Shown here one piece after another: positions 15,301 to 26,338 of a stretch of DNA of 64,000 nt (within the stretch, counting starts at the first letter, position 1; the number at the start of each line of letters is the position of its first letter). Both the position numbers and the translations under genes were made by a program. Origin of the DNA: Liolophura sinensis (lineage: Eukaryota > Mollusca > Polyplacophora > Chitonida > Chitonidae); contig NC_088295.1 of NCBI RefSeq assembly GCF_032854445.1, positions 3,908,501-3,972,500 on the forward strand. The letters are read 5' to 3'. The notes under the pieces are model-generated. The model had not been told where the DNA came from. It saw only the letters and a list, made by a program, of their open reading frames with translations, and made no database searches.

Positions 15301-18300
15301 ATCCAGAACAGGTAAGAATTGATGCCAGGCTAAAGTTAGAAGTTAGTTAAACCACGTCTCAATCTCTGAGTATCTTGTCGCGGGTTATATTTGTCACGAA
15401 GGCTAAATGTTTAAACTGGTGATTTCTATCCGCAGGATTGGGGCTTTCTTCTTTGTCATCATGAACATGATTTTTGGGAACCTGGCTGTCGTTGAGCTGT
15501 TTGTCAAAGACCGTCCAATATTTATGTGAGTTGAGTTTTCATTAATTTATCATAAGAAGAGTTATAGATAAACATAACGTAGATAGAGAGATCATTCATA
15601 ACTTAACAGTCGTTTGTATATGTATATATGTAGTATTTTGTTCATCTGGTGCGAGTCAAATGAAAAACCTCTAATGGCCATTTGCTTTGTTTTGGCAGTC
15701 ACGAAAGTGCCACGGGCTTTTATAGGGTCTCTGTGTATTTCCTGGCTAAAATCCTCTGCGATGCCATTCCTATACGGTCCATACCCGTGGGGTCTTTCGC
15801 TGTGATAACATACTGGATGATGGGTAAGTACTTCTGATGGCCTCCCCTGTCTGGAATATGCCTCACCTAGGGCCACCAAGAACTGACCTTAACTAACCAT
15901 ACTACATTGTCAGCTGTATTGTAACGTCACCACCGCCAGTGGTTTTGAATAGACGCAATTCGGTGGATACTCTATTTGACACAGTACTGCACTTAATCCT
16001 TGTGTAATACTCCCCAACCATTCTTTATTAGGTCCCCACCCCTCATCTCATCGCCTGTTGAAATCTCTGGTTTGAAAATCATTTGCAACCCTCCCTGTGC
16101 AAAGTTCTGGAAATTTTCTAAGCCGAGTAGTTTTGAAAAATGTTTACAACGCTGAGACCGACTCCAGGGCCAAATGCATCAGTCCTCGTGATATCTGATG
16201 TTCCCAAAACAGCTCTCTGCTCTGGCTTTAGTTCAGCACATTTTCCAGGTACCCTGTGAATCACGGTGGCCAAGGGGTCCATCTGGCTATGACCGGTTTT
16301 ATCTACCCAGAGACATATGCAGGACGCATAAGTGAAATATTCTTAAGTGGTGTCATCCATGAATACCCCAATCAAATAAAAAAAAACCAATAAAAAACTT
16401 ATCCTTATTAAACTAGCCAACATTATTTTTGGCTATCTAATTCTTATAAAATTAGCCAATGTGCGAGGTATGTGTGTGTTTGGAATTAGGTTTTAGTAGA
16501 CATGGCTATGGTAGTGATCACACTGTATGTTTTCCATTGGTTTACCTTGATTCCTTGCAATGTGAAGACGGTGTTTTATGCTGGTGGTTGGCTAACTGTC
16601 CCAACAAAAGTAACCCATATTATGACCTTTGCTTTTTTTCAGGACTCAAACCTTACTTCGGCCGATTCCTCATCTATTTTTTAACACTGTTCATGTCGTC
16701 GATGGCAGCATGCGCCGTGGCCTTCATTATTAGCGCCACCACGCGGAAGATGGCAATCGCCAATTTGTGCCTCGCTCTATCATATGTGTTCATGATGGTA
16801 AGGAGTAATAGCTGCCTTTATTCACACGTAGAACCCTTGTATCCAGAACTGTCTTATTTCATTTATTAGTATTTTAAAAAAAGGCCTAACTATAATGTCT
16901 TTAAGTCTGTGTCTTGCCAAAGGTACGTGGGTTACCCGGATACATTTCCTCTGCGTGTAATTCTGGCAGCCATCGTAAAATGATTCCATGGCCAGTGTAA
17001 GGTTACTTGACAAGTAATTAATTATATAAATATGCTCTTGTGTTCATCAAAGGAAAAGTCCAGGGAGGTAGAACTCTTAGCGAAATGAAAGATAATGAAT
17101 AAGGCCTTAATTCCACTAATAATTACTTTTTATGGTTAACGTTAATGAATCGCAGCTTGTTCCTCTTCGAACAGCATTGTAAAACAAGACCATCTATCAC
17201 CCAGTGGAAAGTGTCAAACACTCCGACCGTTACATGTCACATCCGGAGTAAACGGCAAACAGGAACAAAGCACTGTCTCAAATCCAGCTGGCTAGAATCA
17301 TCGGTCGTCAGGCTTTGAATTAAAATAACTACATGGGAAAAAATTACTTGTCGGCTATTTGAATTCCCGAAGCTTGGTTTCTCTGCAAGGCCAACTTTCC
17401 CGACTTTTTCCTTTAAGGAATAAACTTTGGATCCTCATTTACACCTGCCCTGGTCTCGTTTTAACCCTGTATGCTTAATGGCAACTCCTCTTGTCTTTTT
17501 ACAGTTATTCGGTGGGCTGCTTGTAAACCTGGAATCAATGGGGCCTGGCTTAAGCTGGCTAAAATACCTTAGCATATTCAGCTACGGACTTGAGGTGAGT
17601 GTGTAGGTCTGATAAATTGCATTTACCATGAGTGCATTTTTTTCTGGACCTAATTCTGCTTAGGGTACACCATGCTGTTAGGGGACATGTGAGTTACTGC
17701 TATTTAATCTTTTACATTAACAGTTAGAAATAACAGGATTTTGCTGCGGTCAGTTAACAAGATGCCAGATTTCACAGGTTACGTATGAGCATTTACCAGC
17801 TGTCACACTACCATCCTGCTCTGGTTTTACTGTCCATAGTGTTGTCCTTGATGCCCTAGTTCTTTAAGTTTGTTGTAATCGTCGGTATAAAAACAGAAGA
17901 ATAAAGGAAATTGCTATACACCAAAGTATTCGTCCTATTGAGAAACATACCTGACTTAGTTATGTTATCTCCTCTAATCATTTGCCGCCATATATATCAT
18001 CTCACTTCAGGCTCTCAGTTTGAACGAGCTGACGGACATGACATTCTGTACCTACAGGAACGGTACAAATGATTGGTAAGTACTAGTATCACAAAGGTTT
18101 CCACACCTGGGTTTTGTTTTATAAAAATAAGTAATAGATAAATTTGTTACTGATGTTTCCGCACACGCTGAGTCTGACAAATATCTGCACCCATTATTAT
18201 TTCTTCGTTTCTCAGTGACATGTACCTGTGCTTTTCTATATGGCTTTGGTCTGTGTCTCCATGACACTGACCAGTGTGTTTCTTCATAAGGCTGACCTGT

Positions 18301-18869
18301 GTGTTTCTTCATGACACTGACCTGAATGTTTCTTCATGACACTGACCTGTGTGTTTCTTCATGACACTGACCTGTGTGTTTCTTCACGGCACTGACCTGT
18401 GTGTTTCTTCATAAGGCTGACCTGTGTGTTTCTTCATGACACTGACCTGAATGTTTCTTCATGACACTGACCTGTGTGTTTCTTCATAAGGCTGACCTTT
18501 GTGTTTCTCCATGACACTGACCTGAATGTTTCTTCATGACACTGACCTGAATGTTTCTTCATGACACTGACCTGTGTGTTTCTTCACGGCACTGACCTTT
18601 GTGTTTCTTCATGACGCTGATCTATGTGTTTTTTCCTGACGCTGGTCTTCATCTTTCTTCACGACACTGATTTATGTGTTTCTTCATGACGCTGACCTGT
18701 GTGTTTCTCTGTCTGCAGCGTGACCGGAGAGCAGTACCTCGACAAACAGGGCATCCTACACGGCAGCCTGTGGAAGCTATGGGAGAAGGAGCTGGCTCTC
18801 ACCATTATATGTCTCGGCTGTATGCTTATAGCTTATGCACAACTTCGACGTATTCCTAAGTTAAAGTAA
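376..18869 (+). CDS. ABCG2: ABCG2-like ATP-binding cassette half-transporter, 19 coding exons, 711 aa
   Basis: Coding exons: 376-677, 9130-9189, 9746-9860, 10166-10318, 10620-10777, 10967-11118, 11473-11571, 11973-12002, 12709-12768, 13703-13772, 14205-14313, 14790-14855, 15226-15311, 15436-15525, 15699-15823, 16643-16797, 17505-17594, 18011-18075, 18719-18869. All have AG/GT borders and the sum is 2136 nt with no phase break. Order is NBD then TMD, as in the ABCG subfamily. Walker [10 protein letters not shown] is at about 113-121, the Q-loop at Gln159, the signature VSGGE at 219-223, Walker B ILFLDE at 239-244 and the H-switch at His276. Hydrophobic segments fill about 455-700. An Arg (about 543, in IPIR) matches the position of human Arg482, and the last extracellular loop keeps an NGT sequon (about 657) between two Cys (653, 662). 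Family knowledge: members dimerise and export amphipathic compounds or sterols at the plasma membrane. The N-terminus is about 33 residues longer than in human ABCG2 and its start is the least certain part; a second Met codon follows directly. The exact substrate is unknown. Confidence 0.93.
2096..3220. repeat. Degenerate minisatellite, unit about 78 bp, ABCG2 intron 1
   Basis: Units repeat the phrases CTGTCCAGATCGCTACATAT, ACGGAAAGGCCTGC, GCTACAGGATGCACGTGTC and GGTATGTTTGTC. Diverged copies lie at about 2096-2350 and a tighter block at about 2680-3215. A 198-codon open frame starting at 2606 is a by-product of the array: its protein simply repeats the motif, so it is not a gene. Confidence 0.8.
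3860..5970. repeat. Large minisatellite, unit about 37 bp, ABCG2 intron 1
   Basis: About 2.1 kb of variants built from ACCTGTCACGGTGTAGCG, AGGGGTGATCTACC and AACA. There are more than fifty copies, with local subfamilies: the middle part (about 4440-5120) has lost CCTGT and reads CATCACAGTGTAGCGAGG. A run of 13 G interrupts one copy near 4879. Short open frames inside are repeat artefacts. The flanks at about 5970-9129 hold no exon. Confidence 0.9.
5971..8379. other. ABCG2 intron 1, remainder without genes
   Basis: Between the large minisatellite and the SINE cluster there is AT-rich single-copy-looking sequence. At about 6700-7160 a loose repetition of phrases such as CTATGGTGGGGAGT and ACTTATATGGCAC suggests a decayed tandem repeat. 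No open frame here has a recognisable protein or splice context. Confidence 0.5.
8380..8640 (+). mobile_element. SINE-like element with CACTCACTCAC tail
   Basis: A 260-bp block runs from about GCATGAAGGGGACAGTGC to a body containing CGTCATATGACTGAAAAGTT and GAGTAAGACGTTAAACGCC, then ends in a (CACT)n tail. From memory, such bodies with short simple tails are dispersed in mollusc genomes. A reverse-oriented 3' fragment with GAGTGAGTGAGCCCTTGGGG and TTTAACGTCGTACTT occurs at about 22475-22520, supporting a dispersed family. The 65-codon open frame inside is not a gene. Confidence 0.65.
8643..9000 (-). mobile_element. Two tail-end fragments of the tRNA-derived SINE, reverse orientation
   Basis: At 8643-8712 (GTGAAATATTCTTGAGTACG ... 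AATAAATAAATAAAT) and about 8955-9000 (GCGAAATGTTCTCGAATACT ...) the sequence is the reverse complement of the block found at 22649-22855, 38229-38400, 40783-41017 and 45571-45682. The first fragment keeps the AT-rich tail. Confidence 0.6.
9198..9465. repeat. Minisatellite, unit about 44 bp, next to ABCG2 exon 2 donor
   Basis: About six units of GAACACCTGAACGTTTGCCT followed by CCCACCTCACTAAACTGATA. The array starts within about 10 bp of the GTAAGT donor at 9190. Confidence 0.85.
16325..16396 (-). mobile_element. SINE tail fragment, ABCG2 intron 15
   Basis: GTGAAATATTCTTAAGTGGT ... CCAATCAAATAAAAAAAA is a diverged reverse-oriented copy of the end of the tRNA-derived SINE seen elsewhere in the window. 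Confidence 0.5.
18245..18712. repeat. Minisatellite, unit 25 bp, running into the last ABCG2 3' splice site
   Basis: About 18 units of TTCATGACACTGACCTG plus TGTGTTTC fill the last intron. The final unit merges into TCTCTGTCTGCAG at 18706-18718, so the array supplies much of the pyrimidine-rich region before the terminal exon. Confidence 0.9.
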
Positions 18870-21800
18870 TTGATAGTCTTTATATTAGCGCCATAATTCT
18901 GTTCATATAGCTGGAATAACTTATTTGTACAACAGATTTTGACAAATCGGGTTGAGTTTGTTCTGTATATTGACAACAAACCTGACAATCCTCTGAAAAG
19001 TAAGAGGAGATTTTATACTGTGTATACAGACGTGTATTCTGTATGTCTTTCATACTGACTTTGAGCTGTGATTTCCATTACCAAATATCTTCATATTTGT
19101 CATCATGTGTTAGCTGTATTTTATGAAATGGATGAATTGTTTACAGTGTGGATGGTGTGACATGGTTGGCTGAGGGGTATATGGGCGCGAGGGTGTGATC
19201 GACCGAGTGCAAAACTTTTTAGATGCTTGGTTAAATGATGAGAACAAGCTAAACTTATGGTTTAGGTCGTAAAATGCTGAAGGATGAAATTTTAATGGCA
19301 GCTGAAGTGTTATGTAAACTATGAATATAGCGCTTTTACAGTAACTGAACTGTTAGAAACGATGTATATAGCGGTTTCACAGTAACTGAACTATTATAAA
19401 CTGTGGAAACAGCGGTTTTACAGTAACTGAACTGTTATAAATGATGTATACAGAGGTTTTAAAGTAACTGAACTGTTATAAACGATGTATATAGCGGTTT
19501 TACAGTAATTGGACTGTTATAAACGATGTATATAGCGGTTTTACAGTAACTGAACTATTATAAACCGTGAAAACAGTGGTTTTACAGTATCTGCACTATT
19601 ATAAACCGTGGAAACAGTGGTTTGACAGTAACTGAACTGTTATAAACGATGTATATAGAGGTTTTACAGTTACTGTCGTGAACGATGAGGACATGTGTTC
19701 TGTGACAGTAACTGGGACGAGAACAAATGATGTTTATAGTGATTGTGTAGAATTCTACTTCTTCTAGAAAGTGTAGGCCTAGTAATTAAATCTAGATCTT
19801 TGTAACCAATTATTGTGTCATATAATGGGGACAGAATTACATGGACAGCAGGTTGGTGTAGACTGAGGTCTTGCCTCATCCGGCACTGCTTTCTGTAGAA
19901 GACCTGGTTGTGGGGGAGCAGGTTGATGGTAAAATGAGCCCGACACCCCTGTGCTGTCAGTCTACAAAATGAGCTCAGCACTTGTACGCTGTCATTCTAC
20001 AAAACGAGCCCGACACTCGTCCGCCGGTCAGTCCACGTGAATATCTTTACAGTGTCAATCAACAGGGCTCGTGCTTGGCCAATCCGTAATGAGACCAACA
20101 CCTCGTCCGACTGCTCCTTTGGCTCTCCCGTCACTCATCTATGCAGTCACATATGTATCCGTCCATATACTAAGCCTGTTAGTTCCATGTATACATTACG
20201 TCAGATGGACACCTCATTTACCCATTGTCGTGCAATACAAGTATGCAACATCCCATGTATATAATAGCCCTTAGATTTTGGTTGTGACACCTGAAGTATA
20301 ACATGCCTGGCTTTTTAAAAGTATAATGTGTATATCGTGCATAAGTGCCAGGGCATGTATATGTATATATATATATATATATACATACATGTGTATATCT
20401 TCTTGAGATATATGTGATATCTACACCCCTTACGAGCAAGTGGTTTGACTTTGTCCGCGTATATGTCTGCTGCATATTTGTCACCATTGTATATATTCAC
20501 TGTCCATTGTCACTCTCATGTAATACTGTCATATTTATAAGCGGCCACGATAAACAACATTTGGGAAAAAGTTCCAAGGGGGATAATTCATGGGGAAAAA
20601 ACTCCTTGGATCATCCGGCCTGGTGGAAAATCCCGGGAAATTCGTCATCATGGAAAATCCATGTTTTTGTCTCCATGGTGGGAAATTCTTAGCTAATTTG
20701 CCGCACTTTGTCCTTGGAACAATTAACCTGAATGGATGACTTTTTTGCGTCATAACCTGTTTATTGCTCATGTTTTATTTGGTTTGCAGGTTTAATGACA
20801 TGTTGTTTATTTCGTGACCTGTAATCCATAGTATATAATTTTATATCCAATAAATCCTCAAGATACTGCTGTTTTTGGCTGGGTTGATCGCTAGTGTATA
20901 TATTACCACCTCAGTGACTGTCACATTTACCTTGTTGTAATACATTTTGAATCTCATCTCCGATGTAATTGTATACCTCTATCGTGGCGTAACCACACCG
21001 AGCGTATTGATACAATATGTACAGGCAGCTACGTTACAGCCTTCACTCGCCACCCAGACGAGGTTGACAGGGCAGGTCACATATGCATTCTATGCCGGTG
21101 CCGTCAAGGTGTTAAGTCCTATCAATAGGACGTGGTTTTGGGGAGGGAGTATAGAAGATTGTAATTTTATCGGTAAAGGTTGGGTAATATTACACTTATC
21201 GTTGGGATTTGGGGGTAGGGTTGTGACGGATTTCGTGTCTATATAGTCATGAGACACGCAACTGCCTTGTACTGTCGAAATACGCCACAATGAGCCAAGT
21301 TTAGAATCATCTTCTACACATTCCTCAGTTGTAATGATTGTGTTCTTGACTTACTGAAACTAAAATAAAAAGAAACGATACAAGAAAAACAAAAATGTTT
21401 TGTTTTGTAAGCCTATACATGTATCACGCGAAGAAAGCCCTAGATATTCCAGCTGAAATGTCTGGTAACTGTCTAATTTTTTTTCTTTTGTTGAATACCG
21501 GTGTTCAATCCCAGAACGATTAAACGATTACACTTTCATTAATATGTGACTTGGCGCTCTACATTCCAAACTCTGCACTTCGCGAGTTAACTACTACCCA
21601 TGTAGTCTGTTTTCGGTGTGATACAGTGCAGTGGTGATGGGGGTTGGCTTTCCTGTTATTCCAGAAACACGAACACGGGCGAAAATTTATTTGTTTCTTG
21701 GATTGTTGTTTTAACTCCATATAGGCCTACTCAACGGATTTTTCACTTATATTAGCGCGTTCAGTTTTATGGATGAATGAAACTGGAATGCCCACGGTAA

Positions 21801-22474
21801 ACAGTCAGCATTTCGCAAGTTACTTATGTACGGACAGGCACACCGTAGTGGTAGAAGACAAATGGGTCCAATTGTTCAAAAGTGTATTAGCTAATACTGG
21901 TATTTGTGAATACTTGTGATTGTGGCTTAACACCTGTGAGGTAACGCAGCAAATGGGCTATATGGAAGGAAAGCAGCGAGATAGCCTCGTCTCTTCAGTT
22001 CGCAATCATGATCTCGTTGCCTGGCCCCAATTCCTCGCTACGCTACTTCGTTACCAGTCTTCATTTCGTTGATACCACGCTGTCCACCTTTCTTGCTCCC
22101 TGGCCCACACATTCATTGGTCCAGGTATTCGTTTACTGCATATATGCATGGTGGTTGAGGACTGCATGGTTGTTTTTTCATGTTAAATACATGTAAAACA
22201 GCATTTTCCCCTTCTTAACATTAGATTCCCAAAGAACTGTCTCCATTTATTTAAGAGACATGCCCGGTTTCCTAATGAAACATGCAGTGGTTAAGACATT
22301 TTTTTCAGAGGACCGCGTTTTTTTACCACCATACAAAAGAAAGTTGTTGGGATAATTTCACACAGTAACGACCAAATGAAAAAACAAAATTTATTGACAA
22401 GAATTACTGGTATTAAAGATGTATTACTGTCTCGATTTTGAGTTTCTCAGTGTGTTAGATATTTACTGTGACAG
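18870..22474. other. ABCG2 3' UTR and intergenic DNA
   Basis: There is no gene. A canonical AATAAA lies at 20849-20854, about 2 kb past the ABCG2 stop; whether it is used is unknown. A TA microsatellite is at about 20357-20384 and a 41-bp minisatellite at about 19310-19680. At 20560-20700 several GGAAAA/GGGAAATTC phrases recur, including the small hairpin CATGGAAAATCCATG. Open frames here are short and unconvincing. Confidence 0.5.
19310..19680. repeat. Minisatellite, unit about 41 bp, downstream of ABCG2
   Basis: About nine units of GGTTTTACAGTAACTGAACT followed by GTTATAAACGATGTATATAGC. Every second or third unit has the variant AACCGTGGAAACAGTG. Confidence 0.85.
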
Positions 22475-22648
22475 TGAGTGAGTGAGCCCTTGGGGTTTAA
22501 CGTCGTACTTAACAATTGCACTGTTTTGCAAGTGATATACTGGCATATGATAATGTGGTCGTAGATGGCAATAGGGATTTGTGAATCATGTCAGTGCGAA
22601 CTGTGACGCAGCAGAACATTTTCATGGTATCACATTCGAGCAGGGTAG

Positions 22649-22855
22649 TTATGTTCATTATTTATTTCATTTGGGTTTTACGCTGTACTCAAAGATATTT
22701 CACTTACACGACGGTGGCCAGCATTGTGGTGGGAGGACAGCCGGCAAAACCCCGGGGAAATTCCAAGACCATCCACAAGTTGCTGTCAGACTTAAGGGCT
22801 GAGAGGTACCCACCATGAACTGAACTTGAACTGATGAGAGGCTTGAACTGGAGAC
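22649..22855 (-). mobile_element. tRNA-derived SINE, diverged copy
   Basis: It shares TTTTACGCTGTACTCAAAGA, TATTTCACTTACACGACGG and GGTGGGAGGA with the more complete copy at 40783-41017, in the same orientation (RNA-polymerase-III head at the right). The head is diverged. Confidence 0.65.
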
Positions 22856-22879
22856 AAGATGCCACAAAAACCTCATGAC

Positions 22880-23218
22880 GTGGTAGGCTTCCTGGTGTTA
22901 AATTTGAATATTCTACCTCAAAACGTCAGCTTGCTAGCATTTGATTTGAATAGGCTGCCTCATAACGTCGGCTTGCTAGCATTTGATTTGAATATGCTGC
23001 CTTAAAACGTCGGCTTGCTAGCATTTGATTTGAACAGGCTGCGTCATAACGTCGGCTTACTGGCCTTTGATTTGAATAGGCTGCCTCAAAACGACAGCTT
23101 GCTGGTGTTTAATTTGAATATGCTGCCTCAAAACGTCGGCTTGTTAGCATTTGATTTGAATAGGCTGCCTCATAACGTCGGCTTGCTGGCGTTTGATTTG
23201 AATAGGCTGCCTCACTGG
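22880..23218. repeat. Minisatellite, unit about 44 bp
   Basis: About seven to eight units of TTGCTAGCATTTGATTTGAA, TAGGCTGCCTCATAACGTCG, GC. The 77-aa open frame with LLAFDLNRLPHNVG repeats is a by-product. Confidence 0.9.
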
Positions 23219-24559
23219 TTAAGGGCCAATGGCAAATCATGGCCTTGAACACAATTTGGTCCATTCCTATAAATGTTGGCCCAACTACTTCTGATCCAGA
23301 ATTTTCCAAATCCTCATCTGATATTACTTTCTTCCTACGGGACTTTAGTATAGGTCTAGATGCAATTTCTGTTAACCGGTATCAACCTTGTATCTAACCA
23401 GTGGGAATCGCATACATTTCAAGCTTAAGAAAACCTTTCTTTCATCTGCTCATTAATCTGAACACATGGGTTTAACACAGAGTCATTCCCTCCTATCATC
23501 GTAGAGAAATCTGAATGTTCATAAAAAGGCACAAAAAGAAAAAAAAACCCAAACAAGGCAATGGTGTAAATTTATACATGTATTCAATGTTTATTAGCAA
23601 ATGTTACCTGTACACATTTATATTTAATAATTCAAAAGTCCTGAATGTATGGCCCCATCCTATTTCTTGTATCGATACAAGTATATACATACAACCAGCT
23701 ACAGGGAGAAAATGAAGCCTGGAAAGTTTTCACAGCTAAGCTAGCATCACCTCTGACCACACCTCTTTACTTATGATGCGCAGAAAATCTTCTAGCACTT
23801 GTGACCTTGCCATTTAAGGCGCACAGACATAAAAAGAGTAATGTCCCTTACATACACATGCTTACATAACTCATATGCAACAATTAAGGATATAATACAC
23901 ATAGGTAAGAATTTAATTAGCTGTAGCAGTTCACAACAAAATCCCCATCTAGACTACATATCCTCACAAAAACATCTCATATCTACACTTGTAATCAGTG
24001 GACAGAACAAGTGTCTGGACGGATACTTGCTGACTCTGAAGTCACAGCTTCAGAAACCCAAGATCAATATCTTATTTTTAAGTATTATCAAGAAAAGGGC
24101 TGCACTTGAACAGGAAGGAGATATACAGAGAACACAACCTTTGCCCATGTTAAGCCATTTACATCTGGACCTTATCACTCAACCAACACTGTAGTAGAGA
24201 TTGAAAAAAAGCAAACCCATTACCATTGACAATATTTTAAATACGTGTTCAGAGAAAAATACTACAACATGGAGATTTGAGACGAAAGGAGAGACACGAT
24301 ACAAGTAAACATACATGTAAAATAACAGGCTGATGAGATTTTTACACACTTTCATGAGTGCAGATCAAAGAAAAGGAACATCTCAGTTACACCCTATAAC
24401 TGAAGACAATACTTACAAATATAGGCACGGTCAAATCTATGGAAAGTATGCACCTTCCAGTGAGCCAAGGACAGTTATTTCAGCCTGTTGTAATTATACC
24501 TATCATGGAAAATACGCACGTGCAATGTGTATGTAAGTGATCCATGGAGAGCTGTTTTA
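23219..24559. other. Intergenic DNA / possible 3' end of the ENKD1-like transcript
   Basis: No gene was recognised. On the minus strand an AATAAA (TTTATT at 23590-23595) could end a long ENKD1 transcript, but this lies 2.7 kb beyond the stop codon. Open frames on the plus strand (for example 23841-24194, 117 codons) lack any recognisable domain. Confidence 0.35.
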
Positions 24560-26025
24560 ACTTGATTTACAGAAAGCTACTAGCTCGGGACCCTTGTCCC
24601 CTAAATGGTTTGATGATGAGCCGGATTTACAGAAAGTAATGACACCAGTTGAGGCTCAGGTCCCTTGTCCACTAAATGGTTTGATGATATGTCAGATTTA
24701 CAGAAGGCAATGACACCAGCTGCGCTCAGGTCCCTTGTCCACTAAATGGTGTGATCATGTGCCGGATTTACAGAAGATAACGACACCAGTTGAGGCTCAA
24801 GTCCCTTGTCCACTAAATGGTTTGATGATATGTCAGATTTACAGAAGGCAATGACATCAGCTGCGGCTCAGGTCCCTTGTCCACTAAATGGTGTGATCAT
24901 GTGCCGGATTTACAGAAAGTAATGACACCAGTTGAGGCTCAGGTCCCTTGTCCACTAAATGGTTTGATGATATGTCAGATTTACAGAAGGCAATGACACC
25001 AGCTGCGGCTCAGGTCCCTTGTCCACTAAATGGTGTGATCATGTGTCAGATTTAAAAAAGGTAATGACACCAGCTACGGCTCAGGTCCCTTGTCCACAAA
25101 ATTGTGTGATCATGTGCCGGATTTACAGAAAGTAATGACACCAGTTGAGGCCTTGTCCACTAAATGGTTTGATATGTCAGATTTACAGAAGGTAATGACA
25201 CCAGCTACGGCTCAGGTTCCATGTCCACTCCAAGGTTTGACCACATGCCTGATTTACAGAAGATAATGACACCAGCTGTAGCACATGTCCCTGGTCCACT
25301 TCATACTCTGATGATGAGTGCCTGGTTTCCAGAAGGTAACGGGGCCAGCTGTGGCATATGTCCCTGGTTCACTTCATACTCTGATGATGAGTGCCTGGTT
25401 TCCAGAAGGTAACGGGGCCAGCCGTGGCATATGTCCCTGGTTCACTTCATGCTCTGATGATGAGTGCCTGGTTTCCAGAAGGTAACGGGGCCAGCCGTGG
25501 CATATGTCCCTGGTTCACTTCATGCTCTGATGATGAGTGCTGGTTTCCAGAAGGTAACGGGGCCAGCTGTGGCATATGTCCTTAGTCCACTTCATGCTCT
25601 TATGATGAGTGCTGGTTTCCAGAAGGTAACGGGGCCAGCTGTGGCATATGTCCCTGGTCCACTTCATACTCTGATGATGAGTGCCTGGTTTCCAGAAGGT
25701 AACGGGGCCAGCTGTGGCATATGTCCCTGGTCCACTTCATACTCTGATGATGAGTGCCTGGTTTCCAGAAGGTAACGGGGCCACCTGTGGCACATGTCCC
25801 TTGTCCACTTCATGCTCTGATGACGAGTGCTGGTTTCCAGAAGGTAACGAGACCACCTGTGGCACATGTCCCTTGTCCACTTCATGCTCTGATGACGAGT
25901 GCTGGTTTCCAGAAGGTAACGAGACCACCTGTGGCACATGTCCCTGGTCCACTTCATGCTCTTATGATGAGTGCCTGGTTTCCAGAAGGTAATGGGACCA
26001 GCTGTGGCTCAGGTTCCTTCTCCAC
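24560..26025. repeat. Minisatellite, unit about 72 bp, two subfamilies, downstream of ENKD1
   Basis: Left part (24560-25260): units with GATTTACAGAAGGCAATGAC, ACCAGCTGCGGCTCAGGTCC, CTTGTCCACTAAATGG. Right part (25260-26025): units with TGGTTTCCAGAAGGTAACGG, GGCCAGCTGTGGCATATGTC, CACTTCATACTCTGATGATG. They share the register (ACAGAAGG / CCAGAAGG, then GACACCAGC / GGGGCCAGC), so one array seems to have split into two sequence families. Five overlapping open frames on both strands come from the period being near a multiple of three. Confidence 0.9.
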
Positions 26026-26338
26026 TTTAGCCTCTCATTATATGCAGCTTACTGACAGATACTGAAGATTCAGGTTGAGATCCATGAGGTTCACATCACT
26101 GTCTATTAGCACGCAGAAAGACAAAAAGCTTGTCTTCTTGAACCTCTCATGATCTGGGAGTAACTAACAAACCTATCCAGTTGGCTAAAAAAGGCGGTCC
26201 ACATTCTATTCTCCAGTTAAACCACCCACTGCTTATTTACTGAAGGAGCATCCTAAATTCTGTACATCTGGTATTTTCTCACTACAATGGTGCTAGCTCA
26301 TTTCTCGCAGCAGCCATTGTTTTTCAGGTATCATGTCA

